Assembly (NCBI GenBank): GCA_963768715.1
Contig: CAVYJC010000004.1
Location: forward strand, 62,001 to 126,000
From: DATKEJ01 sp963768715
Lineage (GTDB): Bacteria; Bacteroidota; Rhodothermia; Rhodothermales; DATKEJ01
DNA length: 64,000 bases
Reading direction: 5' to 3'
The notes under the pieces were generated by a model. It was given only the letters and a program-made list of their open reading frames with translations. It ran no database searches and was not told where the DNA came from. Each line of letters starts with the position of its first letter. The first letter of the stretch is position 1. The position numbers and the translations under genes are program-made. Shown piece after piece: positions 35,387 through 44,452 of this stretch.

Positions 35387-37689
35387 ATGTATCGAAAAAG
35401 CGTACTTGCGCTTCCCGGGTTTATTGCGCCGTTCTTGGCTCTCCTCCTGACCACTCCTGCGAGCATCCATGGGCAGGACCTGATCGCATCTGGCGCCGGC
35501 GACGCAAACTCAAATGGCTCCTACAAGGAAACAGGTACCGTCAATGGAAAGCCGCAATTTGAAAGCACTTCAGTGTCCACCGTCTTCATCGAGTGGGACG
35601 GATCGCAGTGGATCCTGTACAACACCGGCACCGGATTTACGAACTATGTGAACCGTACGACACGCCACTCCCGCCGGATGATCAGTGGGAGGAGGGAAAG
35701 TATCGACACCCCCACGTTGTCGGGACCCAGCGTTTCCTATCCACTGGCCGGGACTCTACACGGTCGGTGGCGCATCACCAGATTTCGCCACCATCTCGGC
35801 TGCGGTCGACACACTCAACAACCATGGGATCACGAACGATGTGAGGTTCGCGATCCGACCGGGCACGTATAACGAACAGGTGACGATCAATGCCTTTGCA
35901 CGCTACGGTTCGTCGACCGATTCAGTGACGTTCACGCCTGAATCGGGCACGGTAAATTGGAATTATACCGGCTCGGGGGTTGCGAACAACTGGTTCATCA
36001 AGATCAACGGGGCCGACCACGTCACGATAGACGATATCGACTTCCACGTACCGGTCGGAGCAATCTCCTACGGCAGAATCATCTCATATGGAACGCAGAC
36101 GATCTACTGATAAGGAATTGCTATCTGAGCGGAAGGCCGAACGCCCGGCGGAGGCCCAAACGCTCATCGACTATTTTGCCACCTCTACTGACGATGTTGC
36201 CATTCTGGACAACGAACTCTGGAACGGATACCACGGCATCAGAGCATCGGGCGCAGTCGTAATAGGTAGAAACACCTTCCGGCAGCAGGAGCAGAATGGC
36301 GTTCTCGTCCCGTCCAGCGCGGGCGCACGCATTTTCGAAAACGATATCATGGACACCATCGTATCGAGCACGTCCTACACGGGTATAGACGTGACTGGGG
36401 CTTCGGCAGAAATCGACAGAAACACTGTCGAAATCGGGAATGGCGACACTGGAATTGAAGTTGACGGTACCGCGTCAGAGATTCGCAACAACATGGTCAC
36501 CATGCTCGACGCAACGATCATCGCAGGTATCAGAGTCGTCGACAATCCGACGAATCGAGTGCTTTTCAATTCCGTGCTGGTCGTGAATTCTTCGACTGGA
36601 ACGGCGTTGTACGCCATTACATCGACCCAGATAATCGTCCTCAGCAACATACTCCATAATTCGGGAGGAGGGTCGGCTATGAGCATCTCGGGGAGCAATG
36701 TCCTCTCAGACTACAATAACCTCCTGACCAATGGACCGTCACTCGTAGGCGGAGCGTATGCCACCTTGGCCCTCTGGCAAGCCGCCCCCTATGGCCAGGA
36801 TGCAAACTCCGTTTCAAAATCGGTGCTTTTCACATCGACCAGTTCGCCATACGATCTGCATCTATCCGGGAGCTCCGTCGGAGATACGGATCTTGTCGGG
36901 TTTTTATACGGCGGCGTGACGTCCGACATCGATGGCGACACGAGAAGCACCCTGGCTCCTTACATGGGCGCCGACGAGGCCACGCCGTTAAATACGGGAT
37001 ACGAGCTTACACTCACCTTGAATCTCGAGGGACCTTGGAACGGTAGTGCCATGAATTCATCGCTCAATTCGAGTGGATACCTTGCCGCTAACGCGCTCCA
37101 ACATCCATATGGCGGAAGTCCTTGGAACTACTCAGGTTCGGAAAGTGTGGCAGCCGGATTCTTTGCCGCCCATCCAAAAGTCGTCGATTGGGTGTACGTC
37201 CGGCTCTATTCCGGCGACATCAATACAACGGTGGTGCCCGATGACGACGCAGTCGGATTCGTCACCGAAAACGGGGACGTCCTGAGCACAACCGGCGGTG
37301 GCTTTCTCACGCTTAACCCGAGCGGCCCGGGTGACTACTACGTGGCTGTCTTTCATCGGAACCACGTTCCTGCCATAACATCAGTTCCGAAAACGATCGC
37401 CTTCCCGGGGTCGACGAGTGGAGTCGTCAACTTCAATACAGACGCCAAGTACGGAACGAACCCCATGAAGAATCTCGGCAGCGGGAACTGGGGCCTGTTT
37501 GCTTGCGACGCGAATGCAGACCGCTTATCCACAGCGCTGGATTTCACCCTCTGGATCGCATCTACTACGGCCGGGGAGACGGGCTACAAGCCCGCAGACT
37601 GCAACATGGACGGCCAAGTGACGGCGCTGGATTTCACCCTCTGGATCGCGAATACGACTGCCGGCGTCGCAGGGCAGATACCTGATTAG
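35387..37689 (+). pseudogene. Secreted beta-helix protein with dockerin-like tail, four frameshifts
   Basis: The start at 35387 gives a signal peptide ending SIHGQ. The true reading switches frame near 35657 (GFTNYVN to YDTPLPPDDQWEEGK), near 35730 (to FPIHWPGLYTVGGA), near 36092 (to ADDLLIRNCYLSG) and near 36150 (to EAQTLIDYFATSTDDV). Each change is one base. Once joined, about 765 residues result: a right-handed parallel beta-helix region (RIFENDIMDT, IDRNTVEIGN, IRNNMVTMLD, SNILHNSGGG), a beta-sandwich, and two dockerin-like Ca2+ loops each ending TALDFTLWIA(S/N)TTAG, with CDANADR and DCNMDGQ. Such tails normally anchor or dock. Substrate: likely a polysaccharide; inferred. It ends TAG at 37687-37689, inside the octad array. 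Confidence 0.75.
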
Positions 37690-37727
37690 TCTTCTAGTCT
37701 TCTAGTCTTCTAGTCTTCTAGTCTTGC
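37688..37727. repeat. Octad array, word AGTCTTCT (5 units), starts in a stop codon
   Basis: AGTCTTCT four times and AGTCTTGC. The TAG stop of the beta-helix gene (37687-37689) shares its last two bases with the first unit. The same family, AGTCTNNA, is found at 40564-40691 and 59021-59075. Confidence 0.92.
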
Positions 37728-37757
37728 AGCACGCGTCCCCAGACCCCCCGCATCCAA

Positions 37758-39344
37758 CTATTTATTCAGGAACCCTTCAGGTGGCCGCCGACGATGCGTC
37801 GCCTGCTCATACGCATAGGTGAACCGAATGAGATCCGGTTCGCCGAAGAGCCGACCGATGAACGTCATTCCCGCCGGTAGACCTTCGGGCGTAAACCCAG
37901 TCGGGACAGTCATGGCTGGAAGCCCGCTGTGTGGAGACAGGTGTTGGCTGTTGTCACCGGCCGGACTGTCCAAGTCTCCAATCTTGCGAGCGATATTGCT
38001 CCAGGTAGGGTAGATAATGGCATCAATCCCTGCGGAATCCATTGCCGCAAGAATGCGTTCGCGGAAATCGATATTTCTGGGCGTCTGGTACAGGTCCAGG
38101 CACGGAGGATCGCGTTCGTCAGGCGGCGTTGTGTGCGAAAGCAGCTCGTCCAGGTCAGCCTCGATGTAGGGCAGATAAAGACCTGACGCACGAATTGCCT
38201 CGATGGTCTTGTACGGGACGTCCGGCCCGCGGGAGGCCAGGTACTCATTTACATCATGCTCGAAGACGTCGCACGACCAGATGCCGTCGGTCAGCGTCTC
38301 GTAGCCAGGAAGATCGAAGGGATCTACGATCTCCGCCCCCGCTGACTCCAGATCCTTGATCGCCTGCTCAGTGAGGCTCTTTATCCCCTCATCAGTCGAT
38401 TCACGATCGATGTACCTTCTGAAAACGCCAAGCCGCGCACCCCTCAATCCGTTTGCGTCGAGGAACTGCGAATACGTTTCTGGAACGTGACCTTCAGACC
38501 GTGCGGTAATCGGGTCCGCGGGGTCGTGCCCTGCAATGATCTCCAGAACGCGCACGGCGTCTTCGACTGTTCTGGCAATGGGGCCTCCGATATCATTCCT
38601 CAGGTACAGGGGGACGATTCCGTCGCGACTCGTCAACCCCATGGTCGATCGAATACCAACGAGCGCATTGTGGCTCGAGGGTCCACGGATAGAGTTTCCC
38701 GTGTCCGTGCCAAGCCCGATGACCCCAAAGTTGGCCGCGATTGCTGCCGCCGTCCCGCCACTCGATCCTGCCGGTACGCGGGTCAGATCGTATGGATTTC
38801 GCGTGAGCCCTCCGATAGAGCTCTCGGTGACATAGGGGCTAAATGCCCATTCCGCCATGTTAGACTTGGCCAATACGATGGCGCCTGCCTCTCTCAGTTT
38901 CTTAACCTGGTAGGCGTCGTCGGGCGGCTGCGAGCCTTTGAGCGCGAGCGAGCCGCCGGTCGTCTGCAAGTCATGCGTGTCGTAGTTGTCTTTCACGATG
39001 ATCGGGATGCCGTGGAGGGGTCTCAGCACACCGGTGCGGGCATACTCCTCATCCAGCTCTCGCGCTCGAGCCAAGGCATTCGGATTCACTACGACGATCG
39101 CGTTCAGATGGGTTGGCTGATCGTACGCCGCGATCCTGTCCAAATAGTACTGCGTGACATCAACAGCCGAGAATGCGCTTGAGCGATACCCCTCGTGGAT
39201 ATCGGCCACAGTCACCTCGATCAGGTCCAGCGAGGGAGCAGGCTTGGATGTGTTCGGCTCACTGCAGCCGACGGCGGCGAGAAGGGCAACCGAAAGAACC
39301 ACCGGTCGTCTGAGGAGACGTCCCAATACGCATGGTAGCATCAT
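37758..39344 (-). CDS. Lipoprotein amidase (amidase-signature family)
   Basis: 528 residues from the ATG at 39344; a TTG further upstream would spoil the signal. Lipobox LLAAVGC puts the lipid on Cys27. The Ser-cisSer-Lys triad is readable: Lys118 in IIVKDNYD, Ser194 in GSSGGTAAA and the nucleophile Ser218 in GTDTGNSIRGP. The rest follows the family (IGGLTRNPYDLTRVPAG; SGLPAMTVPTGF). Reaction: hydrolysis of a C-N amide bond, probably extracytoplasmic because it is lipidated. Substrate unknown. The start is only 2 bp from the end of the kinase relic. Confidence 0.92.
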   Translation of the reverse strand: MMLPCVLGRLLRRPVVLSVALLAAVGCSEPNTSKPAPSLDLIEVTVADIHEGYRSSAFSAVDVTQYYLDRIAAYDQPTHLNAIVVVNPNALARARELDEEYARTGVLRPLHGIPIIVKDNYDTHDLQTTGGSLALKGSQPPDDAYQVKKLREAGAIVLAKSNMAEWAFSPYVTESSIGGLTRNPYDLTRVPAGSSGGTAAAIAANFGVIGLGTDTGNSIRGPSSHNALVGIRSTMGLTSRDGIVPLYLRNDIGGPIARTVEDAVRVLEIIAGHDPADPITARSEGHVPETYSQFLDANGLRGARLGVFRRYIDRESTDEGIKSLTEQAIKDLESAGAEIVDPFDLPGYETLTDGIWSCDVFEHDVNEYLASRGPDVPYKTIEAIRASGLYLPYIEADLDELLSHTTPPDERDPPCLDLYQTPRNIDFRERILAAMDSAGIDAIIYPTWSNIARKIGDLDSPAGDNSQHLSPHSGLPAMTVPTGFTPEGLPAGMTFIGRLFGEPDLIRFTYAYEQATHRRRPPEGFLNK

Positions 39345-39345
39345 A

Positions 39346-39636
39346 TCATTGATGATGAGTTGTTGGAGAGGGCGTTTTCGCCAATCCAAAGTCGAGAATC
39401 TTAGCGGTGCCGTCGGAAGTCAGCATGACGTTGGCCGACTTGATGTCGCGGTGCAGCGGGAAGGGCCCTTCCACAATGCGATCGGCGAGCGATTTTCCGT
39501 CGATGAATTCCATCGCGATGAAGGGCTCGTCCTCGCTCGCCAGCATGTGGGCCGGGAGAACTTTCAGTGCGACGGTTCGATCGAGTTTGGTGTCCTTCGC
39601 CTTGTAAACGACGCCCATCCCGCCGCGGCCAAGCAA
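39346..39636 (-). pseudogene. Internally deleted Ser/Thr protein kinase relic
   Basis: 96 codons hold three kinase landmarks in the right order: the Gly loop GRGGMGVVYKAKD with VALKVLP (Lys of VAIK), the hinge-region EFIDGKSLADRI, and the catalytic loop HRDIKSANVML with DFGLAK. The two intervals between these are missing: about 30 residues of the C-helix region (after LASEDE) and about 40 before HRD (after GPFPL). Everything after the DFG is missing. All is still in one frame. It cannot be an active kinase. Eukaryote-like PknB-type kinases are its kin. Upstream lies a short-word AATTGCT repeat, and downstream the amidase. Confidence 0.75.
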
Positions 39637-39732
39637 GCTTCGACTCGTGCGCGGTCGTGTGAATTGCTAATTTAATTGCTAATTGAGTATGACTTCCATT
39701 GAGTGAATGTCCGTAGGGGCATGTCCTCATTC

Positions 39733-39767
39733 ATCATCAATTAGCAATCATCAATTAGCAATCTCAA
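39733..39767. repeat. Heptad-based array, 14-bp word ATCATCAATTAGCA, overlaps a stop
   Basis: ATCATCA, ATTAGCA, ATCATCA, ATTAGCA, ATCTCAA in 7-bp register. The TGA stop of the PhyH gene (39751-39753 on the minus strand) and its last codons (EIAN) lie within. The related AATTGCT words at 39663-39688 lie near the kinase relic. Confidence 0.8.
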
Positions 39768-40560
39768 CAAGTCGTTCCCCGTCCCTCGTCACCCACACGC
39801 CGCAGGGCCCGCCCTCCGGGCTCTGGTCCAGTTCGAACACCGTGCCATCCATCCGCAATACCGGATGATAGAACTCGGCTACGCGGGTGGCGTCTCCCGT
39901 CACGTAGTGACCGATAAGCGAGAATCGACTCCGATCGGTCGTCGTATTGGGCAGGCTGCCGTGAATAAGCTTGCCGTGAAAGAACATCACGTCTCCGGCG
40001 TCCATGATGACCGGCTCGGTCTCAATGTCGTCGGGCACCTGCGATCCGACCCCGACAAAACTCAGCGTCGTATCGACCTCGGCCGCGCAAAGAACAGGCA
40101 GACGGTGCGATCCCGGAACGACCCGCATGCAGCCATTCGCCTCGTCGGCCGGCTCGAGCGCCATCCAGGCGGCGATGCTCGTTCCCGGTTGGGCGCGGAT
40201 GAAGAGCTGATCCTGGTGCAGGGCCTGTCCCCGCCGACCCGGATCCTTGTAGTACACCATCGTCTGGATGGCATACGGCTCCAGGCCACCAGATAACGCC
40301 TTCAGCCAGTTCCCGATTCTCTCGGAAAGCAGCCATTTGAGCGACACGTCGTCCCAGCGATGCATGTGCAGCATCCGCGGGAACTGCATCCTGTGTTCTT
40401 CCCCCGTGTAGTCGAGGATGCGATCGGAGGAGGACCCGCGCAGGTTTCGATAATGGTCGAGATAGAAGGCCGTCTCCTCCGGCGAAAAGAGACTATTCGC
40501 GACGACGAAGCCCTGCTCGTCGAACTCGGAGACGGCTGAGTCAGTAGGGGGATGGTTCAT
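39751..40560 (-). CDS. Phytanoyl-CoA dioxygenase (PhyH) family protein
   Basis: 269 residues, ATG at 40560. The Fe(II) facial triad is visible: His115-x-Asp117 in ALHQDQLFIRAQPG and His200 in GKLIHGSLPN, with Arg210/212 for 2-oxoglutarate in TTTDRSRFSL. GCMRVVPGSHRLPVL is a strong family signature. Cytoplasmic. Family members oxidise lipids, amino acids or secondary metabolites with 2-oxoglutarate and O2; the substrate is not known. The C-terminal residues overlap a heptad array. Confidence 0.92.
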   Translation of the reverse strand: MNHPPTDSAVSEFDEQGFVVANSLFSPEETAFYLDHYRNLRGSSSDRILDYTGEEHRMQFPRMLHMHRWDDVSLKWLLSERIGNWLKALSGGLEPYAIQTMVYYKDPGRRGQALHQDQLFIRAQPGTSIAAWMALEPADEANGCMRVVPGSHRLPVLCAAEVDTTLSFVGVGSQVPDDIETEPVIMDAGDVMFFHGKLIHGSLPNTTTDRSRFSLIGHYVTGDATRVAEFYHPVLRMDGTVFELDQSPEGGPCGVWVTRDGERLVEIAN

Positions 40561-40563
40561 TTC

Positions 40564-40691
40564 AGTCTATTCAGTCTATCACTCTACAAGCTTGCCCGCC
40601 GAAGCGGAGCGGCGCCGGGCGGAGACGGGTCTACAAGTCTTCGAGTCTGCAAGTATACACGTCGGGGAGTCTACTAGTCTACTGGTCAATA
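40564..40691. repeat. Octad array, word AGTCTNNA (dispersed units)
   Basis: AGTCTATTC, AGTCTATC, ACTCTACA, AGCTTGCC at 40564-40596; then AGTCTTCG, AGTCTGCA at 40636-40651; AGTCTACT twice at 40668-40683. It lies between divergent genes, starting 4 bp past the PhyH start. CAAGCTTGC and a following GC-rich stretch also occur at 59067-59100. Confidence 0.75.
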
Positions 40692-40751
40692 GGTCCGTTG
40701 GCTTCAGATCACCGCAATCCGAACCTCAGACGTCGAATCTCAATTGCAATG

Positions 40752-40787
40752 TGATGAACATGTTTGTATGTTTTGCACATGTCATCA
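40752..40787 (+). promoter_or_regulatory. Palindrome upstream of the second vapBC pair
   Basis: Arms TGATGAACATG (40752-40762) and CATGTCATCA (40778-40787) pair except for one extra base. The second arm overlaps the probable antitoxin start. This is a probable site for the antitoxin's own ribbon-helix-helix domain; inferred. Confidence 0.5.
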
Positions 40788-41009
40788 ATGATTCAGATAC
40801 GGAACGTGCCGACGGAACTGCATCGGCGATTAAAGTCGCGCGCGGCCCTGGCGGGAATGTCACTGTCGGAATATCTTCTGCGTGAAATTCGCCGCGTAGC
40901 CGATCGTCCGACCACAGATGAACTGCGTGCGCGTCTTGAGAAACGCACCCTGGTTGCCGCTGACGAATCTCCAGCCGTCGCGGTGCGGGCGGAGCGGGAT
41001 CGGCGATGA
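40779..41009 (+). CDS. FitA/VapB-type antitoxin
   Basis: 76 residues from the ATG at 40779 (MSSMIQIRNVPTELHRRLKS). IQIRNVP with AGMSLSEYLLREI is the FitA-like ribbon-helix-helix signature. The C-terminal half (LRARLEKRTLVAADESPAVAV) is the toxin-binding tail. An ATG at 40788 is an alternative. The stop overlaps the toxin ATG (ATGA at 41006-41009), so translation is coupled. No typical ribosome site is visible upstream. Confidence 0.9.
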   Translation: MSSMIQIRNVPTELHRRLKSRAALAGMSLSEYLLREIRRVADRPTTDELRARLEKRTLVAADESPAVAVRAERDRR

Positions 41010-41401
41010 TCGTTGTCGACGCGTCGGCCGTACTGGAAGTACTCCTCCGAACCCCTCTGGCAGACGCCGTCGAGCAGCGGATATTTGACTCCCGCGAAAC
41101 GCTCCACGCACCGCATCTCCTCGATGTCGAGGTTGCCCAAGTGCTTCGACGTTACTCAATCTCGGGTACGTTAGATGCAGAACGGGGCCACGAGGCACTC
41201 GACGATCTCGCGGACTTGGCCATTGCGCGCTACTCCCACGAGATACTTCTAGATCGCGTATGGGCCTTGCGTCACAATCTCACAGCGTACGACGGTGTCT
41301 ACGTCGCCCTTGCAGAAGCACTCAATGCGACGCTCTTGACATGCGATCGCAGGATGGCGTCAGCCTCAGGAGTCTACGCGAGAATTGAGATCGTTGGGTG
41401 A
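41006..41401 (+). CDS. FitB/VapC-type PIN-domain toxin
   Basis: 131 residues. PIN active-site residues: Asp5 (IVVDASAVLEVL), Glu42 (DVEVAQVL), Asp96 (TAYDGVYVALAE) and Asp114 (LTCDRRMA). The pair with the FitA-like antitoxin makes this a type II toxin-antitoxin operon; activity is expected to be RNA cleavage. It is unrelated at sequence level to the vapC at 10354 except for the shared PIN motifs. The gap 41402-41584 holds only short GC-rich sequence and the heptad run listed next. Confidence 0.93.
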   Translation: MIVVDASAVLEVLLRTPLADAVEQRIFDSRETLHAPHLLDVEVAQVLRRYSISGTLDAERGHEALDDLADLAIARYSHEILLDRVWALRHNLTAYDGVYVALAEALNATLLTCDRRMASASGVYARIEIVG

Positions 41402-41525
41402 AGACGATCGGCTTGGGGCTCATCGCCCCACTCGCCGCTCAAGCGACGAAAAGCCCGGAATGCATAGGGTCGTTCCCGCTGCGGTCAGGCAGATTCACGG
41501 GCGAGCCGCGCCAAGGCGCATTGTG

Positions 41526-41553
41526 ACTTCCGAATTCTGAATTCCTAAATTGT
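41526..41553. repeat. Heptad array, word GAATTCN (3-4 units)
   Basis: GACTTCC, GAATTCT, GAATTCC, TAAATTG in register, 32 bp before the start of the repeat-protein gene. Weak but of the same style as 42685-42719. Confidence 0.5.
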
Positions 41554-41584
41554 CTCGCCCACCATTCACAAGACCTCCACTCCA

Positions 41585-42681
41585 ATGAAGCGATTTTCTG
41601 CCCTGCTTCTCCCTCTACTGATGGCGTCATTCATCATCTCGATGGACCCATACCCTGCCTCCGCACAGTTCTGGAAAAAGGCCAAGAAGGCCAAAGAGCA
41701 GGTTGAGAAGAAGGCAAAGGACGCAGAGGAGGCCGCCGACAAGGCTAACAAAGCCGTGGACAAGAAGACAGACGTCGTTGACGAGAAGGTCGAAAAGGTT
41801 GAGGACACTGTTAAGAAGCCGGGTGACAAACTCGAGTCCGAGGTCGGCGAGGCAAAGCAGACCCTCCAGAAACCCGGCGACAAAGTCGAGGCCCAAACCG
41901 ACAAGGTGGGTGCTACGCTGAACAAGCCCGGCGACATGGTCGATCGGAAGGTTGGCAAGGTCGAAGATGTCCTGGAAACACCGGGCGACAAGGTCCAGCA
42001 GCAGACCGGAAAAGTGACCGACGTAATGAATGCCCCGGGTGACGCGCTCGATAAACGGACAGGAGCGGCCGAGGGCGTCGTCACGGATCAGACCGACAAA
42101 ATCGGCGTCAATCTTGAAACGCCCGGGTAAGGTACTCAACAAGCCCGGCGAAATCATCGATCAGCAGGTTGGCAAGGCAGAAGATGTCGTCAACAAGCCA
42201 TCCGATGCCGTCCAGGGAAAGGTCGGCGAGGTCGAAGACGTCATGAATGCCCCCGGCAATCGCATCGATCAGGAAGTGGGAAAGGCTCAGGAGGTCTTGG
42301 ACAAACCTTCCGAGGCGGTAGACAATCGGATGCAGAAGGTGGAGGACGTGATCGACAAGCCGGTTGACGCCGTCGATCAACAGGTTACGAACACCGAAAA
42401 GGTCCTCACGAAACCCGGTGACGTGGTGCAGGAACAGGTCAACAAAGCTGAATCTGTCGCGACGACACCTGGGAACGAGGTCAAGGAAGCCGCGGAGAAG
42501 GCCGACCGAGATGGTGAATAAGCCGGAAGACACGGCAAAGGAATCTGTTGAAAAGGCTGACGCCAAGGCGGCAGACGCGGTCGACCAGGCCGAGGAAGAA
42601 GCCAGAAAGCAGGCCAGGGAGGCTGCTGAAAAGGAAGACGCCAAGGCGGCCGAGAAAGTGGATAAGGCGGGGAAGAAATAG
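41585..42681 (+). pseudogene. Secreted protein of 18-residue KPGD repeats, two frameshifts
   Basis: Signal peptide about 1-27 (ends PASAQ), then FWKKAKKAKEQVEKKAKDAE, a highly charged helix. From about residue 78 an 18-residue repeat begins: LNKPGDMVDRKVGKVEDV, LETPGDKVQQQTGKVTDV, MNAPGNRIDQEVGKAQEV, LDKPSEAVDNRMQKVEDV and others, about 11-12 units with consensus (L/M)xxPGDxVDxxVGKVEDV. The ending is a Lys/Glu/Ala-rich helix. Reading frames: 41585-42128, then after a +1 near 42125 to about 42510, then after another +1 to 42681 (CCCGGG and GGAGATGG are the sites). No family known to me fits; it is likely an extended or amphipathic-helical secreted or cell-envelope protein. Confidence 0.75.
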
Positions 42682-42684
42682 AGC

Positions 42685-42719
42685 AATTCAGAATTCAGAT
42701 CGCAGAATTCAGAATTGCC
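42685..42719. repeat. Heptad array, word AATTCAG (5 units)
   Basis: AATTCAG, AATTCAG, ATCGCAG, AATTCAG, AATTGCC, beginning 3 bp after the stop of the KPGD-repeat gene. Confidence 0.85.
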
Positions 42720-42787
42720 CGGGGCCGGCGGTTGCAGCAATCCGGGGGGCGAGTGAGTTCCTTGGGAATCGCCTGGTCCTACGGGTC

Positions 42788-42815
42788 GAAATCCGAATCC
42801 CGAATACCGAACTAC
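42788..42815. repeat. Heptad array, word GAATNCC (4 units)
   Basis: GAAATCC, GAATCCC, GAATACC, GAACTAC. It lies 70 bp before the aminopeptidase start. Confidence 0.7.
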
Positions 42816-42884
42816 GGATCAAACGGGGCAAGCACTTGATCCGTAGATTTCCGGGACCCCTCCAATGAACAAAATTCGACCCCT

Positions 42885-44369
42885 ATGTCGCGTCTCCAAA
42901 TACTCCTTGCGGCAATCTTGTGCAGCCTGGCGGGGCCGACTGCGGTTTTCGGCCAGGGCGCCGAGTCGCTCTTCACAAGCGACTTCACAACAAAGGAATT
43001 CGCCCAGCGACGCAATCGCGTCTGCGAGAAAATCGGTTCCGACGCCGCCGCGTTGGTTCAGGGAGCGGGCTCGGTCCACTCCTCGGCGCGATTCCGTCAA
43101 TCGAATCAGTTCTTCTACCTGACGGGCGTCGAAACACCGCACTCGCTCGTCTTGATAGACTGCGGCACGAGACAGACGACACTCTATCTCCCCCATGGCA
43201 ACGTTGCCCGCTCGGGCAAAGACGGGCACTTCATCACGTCCGACGAACCCGACTGGGTAATGGAGGTGACCGGAGTGGATGCCGTTGCAGGAACCGACCT
43301 GCTAAGTGAACGCCTCGCGCGGATGTCGTACCGTGGTTCCGTGCGAACGATATACACGCCGCTCGAGCCTGCCGAGGGTTCGGCCGCCAGCCGCGACGGT
43401 GAGCTGCGCGTTATCGGCGATCGGGCGGGTGACCCTTGGGACGGGCGTCCCTCTCGCGAAGGTCATCTCGTCGCACTCCTCCAGTCGCGCTTTCCCGTCC
43501 TGGAAATACGCGATCTGTCTCCACTCCTCGACGAGCTTCGCATCATCAAAAGCCCTGCCGAAATTCGCCTGATCAAGCGGGCGACACAGCTCTCCGGTGA
43601 AGCGCTTATGGAGGCGATGCGCTCAACCGAACCCGGTGTCATCGAGCACGAACTGGACGGAGCGGCCCGGTTTATCTTTTTTCGCAACGGAGCTCAGGGC
43701 GAAGGCTATGCAGCGATCGTTGCCACGGGTCAAAACGCCTGGAACCCGCATCACCGGGCGGCTGACGGCGTTTTGGCGGACGGCGACCTGGTGTTGATGG
43801 ACTACGCACCCGATGTCGATTACTATCGAACGGACGTAACGCGGCAATGGCCCGTAAACGGAAAGTTCAATCAGTGGCAGCGTGAGCTCTACGGATTCTA
43901 TCTGGCATGCTACAAGGCCATCCTCGAGCGGATAGGACCGGGTAAGCTGCCGGCCGACATCATCCGCGATGCGGCGGCCGCCATGCGTGACATCCTTGCC
44001 GAGTCGACCTTTTCGAAACCGCTCCATCGGGCTGCCGCCGAGGAATTCGTTGCGAGCTACGAATCGAGAACCTTGAGCTATGGAGCACTGGGACACGGCG
44101 TCGGGATGTCGACTCATGATCCAGGAGACTACTCACAGCCACTGGAACCGGGCATGGTCTTCACGATCGAACCGGCATTGCTCGTACCGGAGGAGAAGAT
44201 CTATATCCGTCTCGAAGATCTGATCGTCGTAACGGAGACGGGTATTGACGTTCTGTCCGACTTCGTTCCCCGCGAGATGGACGACGTGGAGATGACGATT
44301 GCCGAGCCGGGAATCCTGCAGAATTACCCGCGGAGCGAATGGCCGTCCTCAATGATGAATGAGGAGTAA
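42885..44369 (+). CDS. Secreted Xaa-Pro aminopeptidase (M24B), paralogue 1
   Basis: 494 residues from the ATG at 42885. Signal peptide about 1-23 (TAVFGQ). The N-terminal creatinase-like domain (residues 30-210, FFYLTGVETPHSLVLID) and the C-terminal pita-bread fold follow. The dinuclear metal ligands are present as two Asp (LVLMDYAPDVDYYRTDVTR), His (GHGVGMSTHDPGD), Glu (VFTIEPALLV) and Glu (IRLEDLIVV). It cleaves N-terminal residues before proline. The last residues, MMNEE, are coded by the array at 44351-44385. Its paralogue is convergent, 85 bp away. Confidence 0.93.
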   Translation: MSRLQILLAAILCSLAGPTAVFGQGAESLFTSDFTTKEFAQRRNRVCEKIGSDAAALVQGAGSVHSSARFRQSNQFFYLTGVETPHSLVLIDCGTRQTTLYLPHGNVARSGKDGHFITSDEPDWVMEVTGVDAVAGTDLLSERLARMSYRGSVRTIYTPLEPAEGSAASRDGELRVIGDRAGDPWDGRPSREGHLVALLQSRFPVLEIRDLSPLLDELRIIKSPAEIRLIKRATQLSGEALMEAMRSTEPGVIEHELDGAARFIFFRNGAQGEGYAAIVATGQNAWNPHHRAADGVLADGDLVLMDYAPDVDYYRTDVTRQWPVNGKFNQWQRELYGFYLACYKAILERIGPGKLPADIIRDAAAAMRDILAESTFSKPLHRAAAEEFVASYESRTLSYGALGHGVGMSTHDPGDYSQPLEPGMVFTIEPALLVPEEKIYIRLEDLIVVTETGIDVLSDFVPREMDDVEMTIAEPGILQNYPRSEWPSSMMNEE

Positions 44370-44385
44370 TGAACGCGGAATGTTG
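44351..44385. repeat. Heptad array, word AATGANG (5 units), spans a stop codon
   Basis: AATGATG, AATGAGG, AGTAATG, AACGCGG, AATGTTG. The TAA of the aminopeptidase (44367-44369) lies in the third unit. Order of words is as at 10224-10258. Confidence 0.78.
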
Positions 44386-44452
44386 CCTGTTGTGGGAGAT
44401 CTCGGATGAATGAGGCTTTGATTTAAATGCAGAGAGTTAGCATTCAGCAATA

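Noticed and set aside
42120..42515. Programmed frameshifting in the KPGD repeat gene
   Set aside because: No slippery heptamer with a downstream structure is evident, and many unrelated genes in the window have the same kind of single-base breaks.
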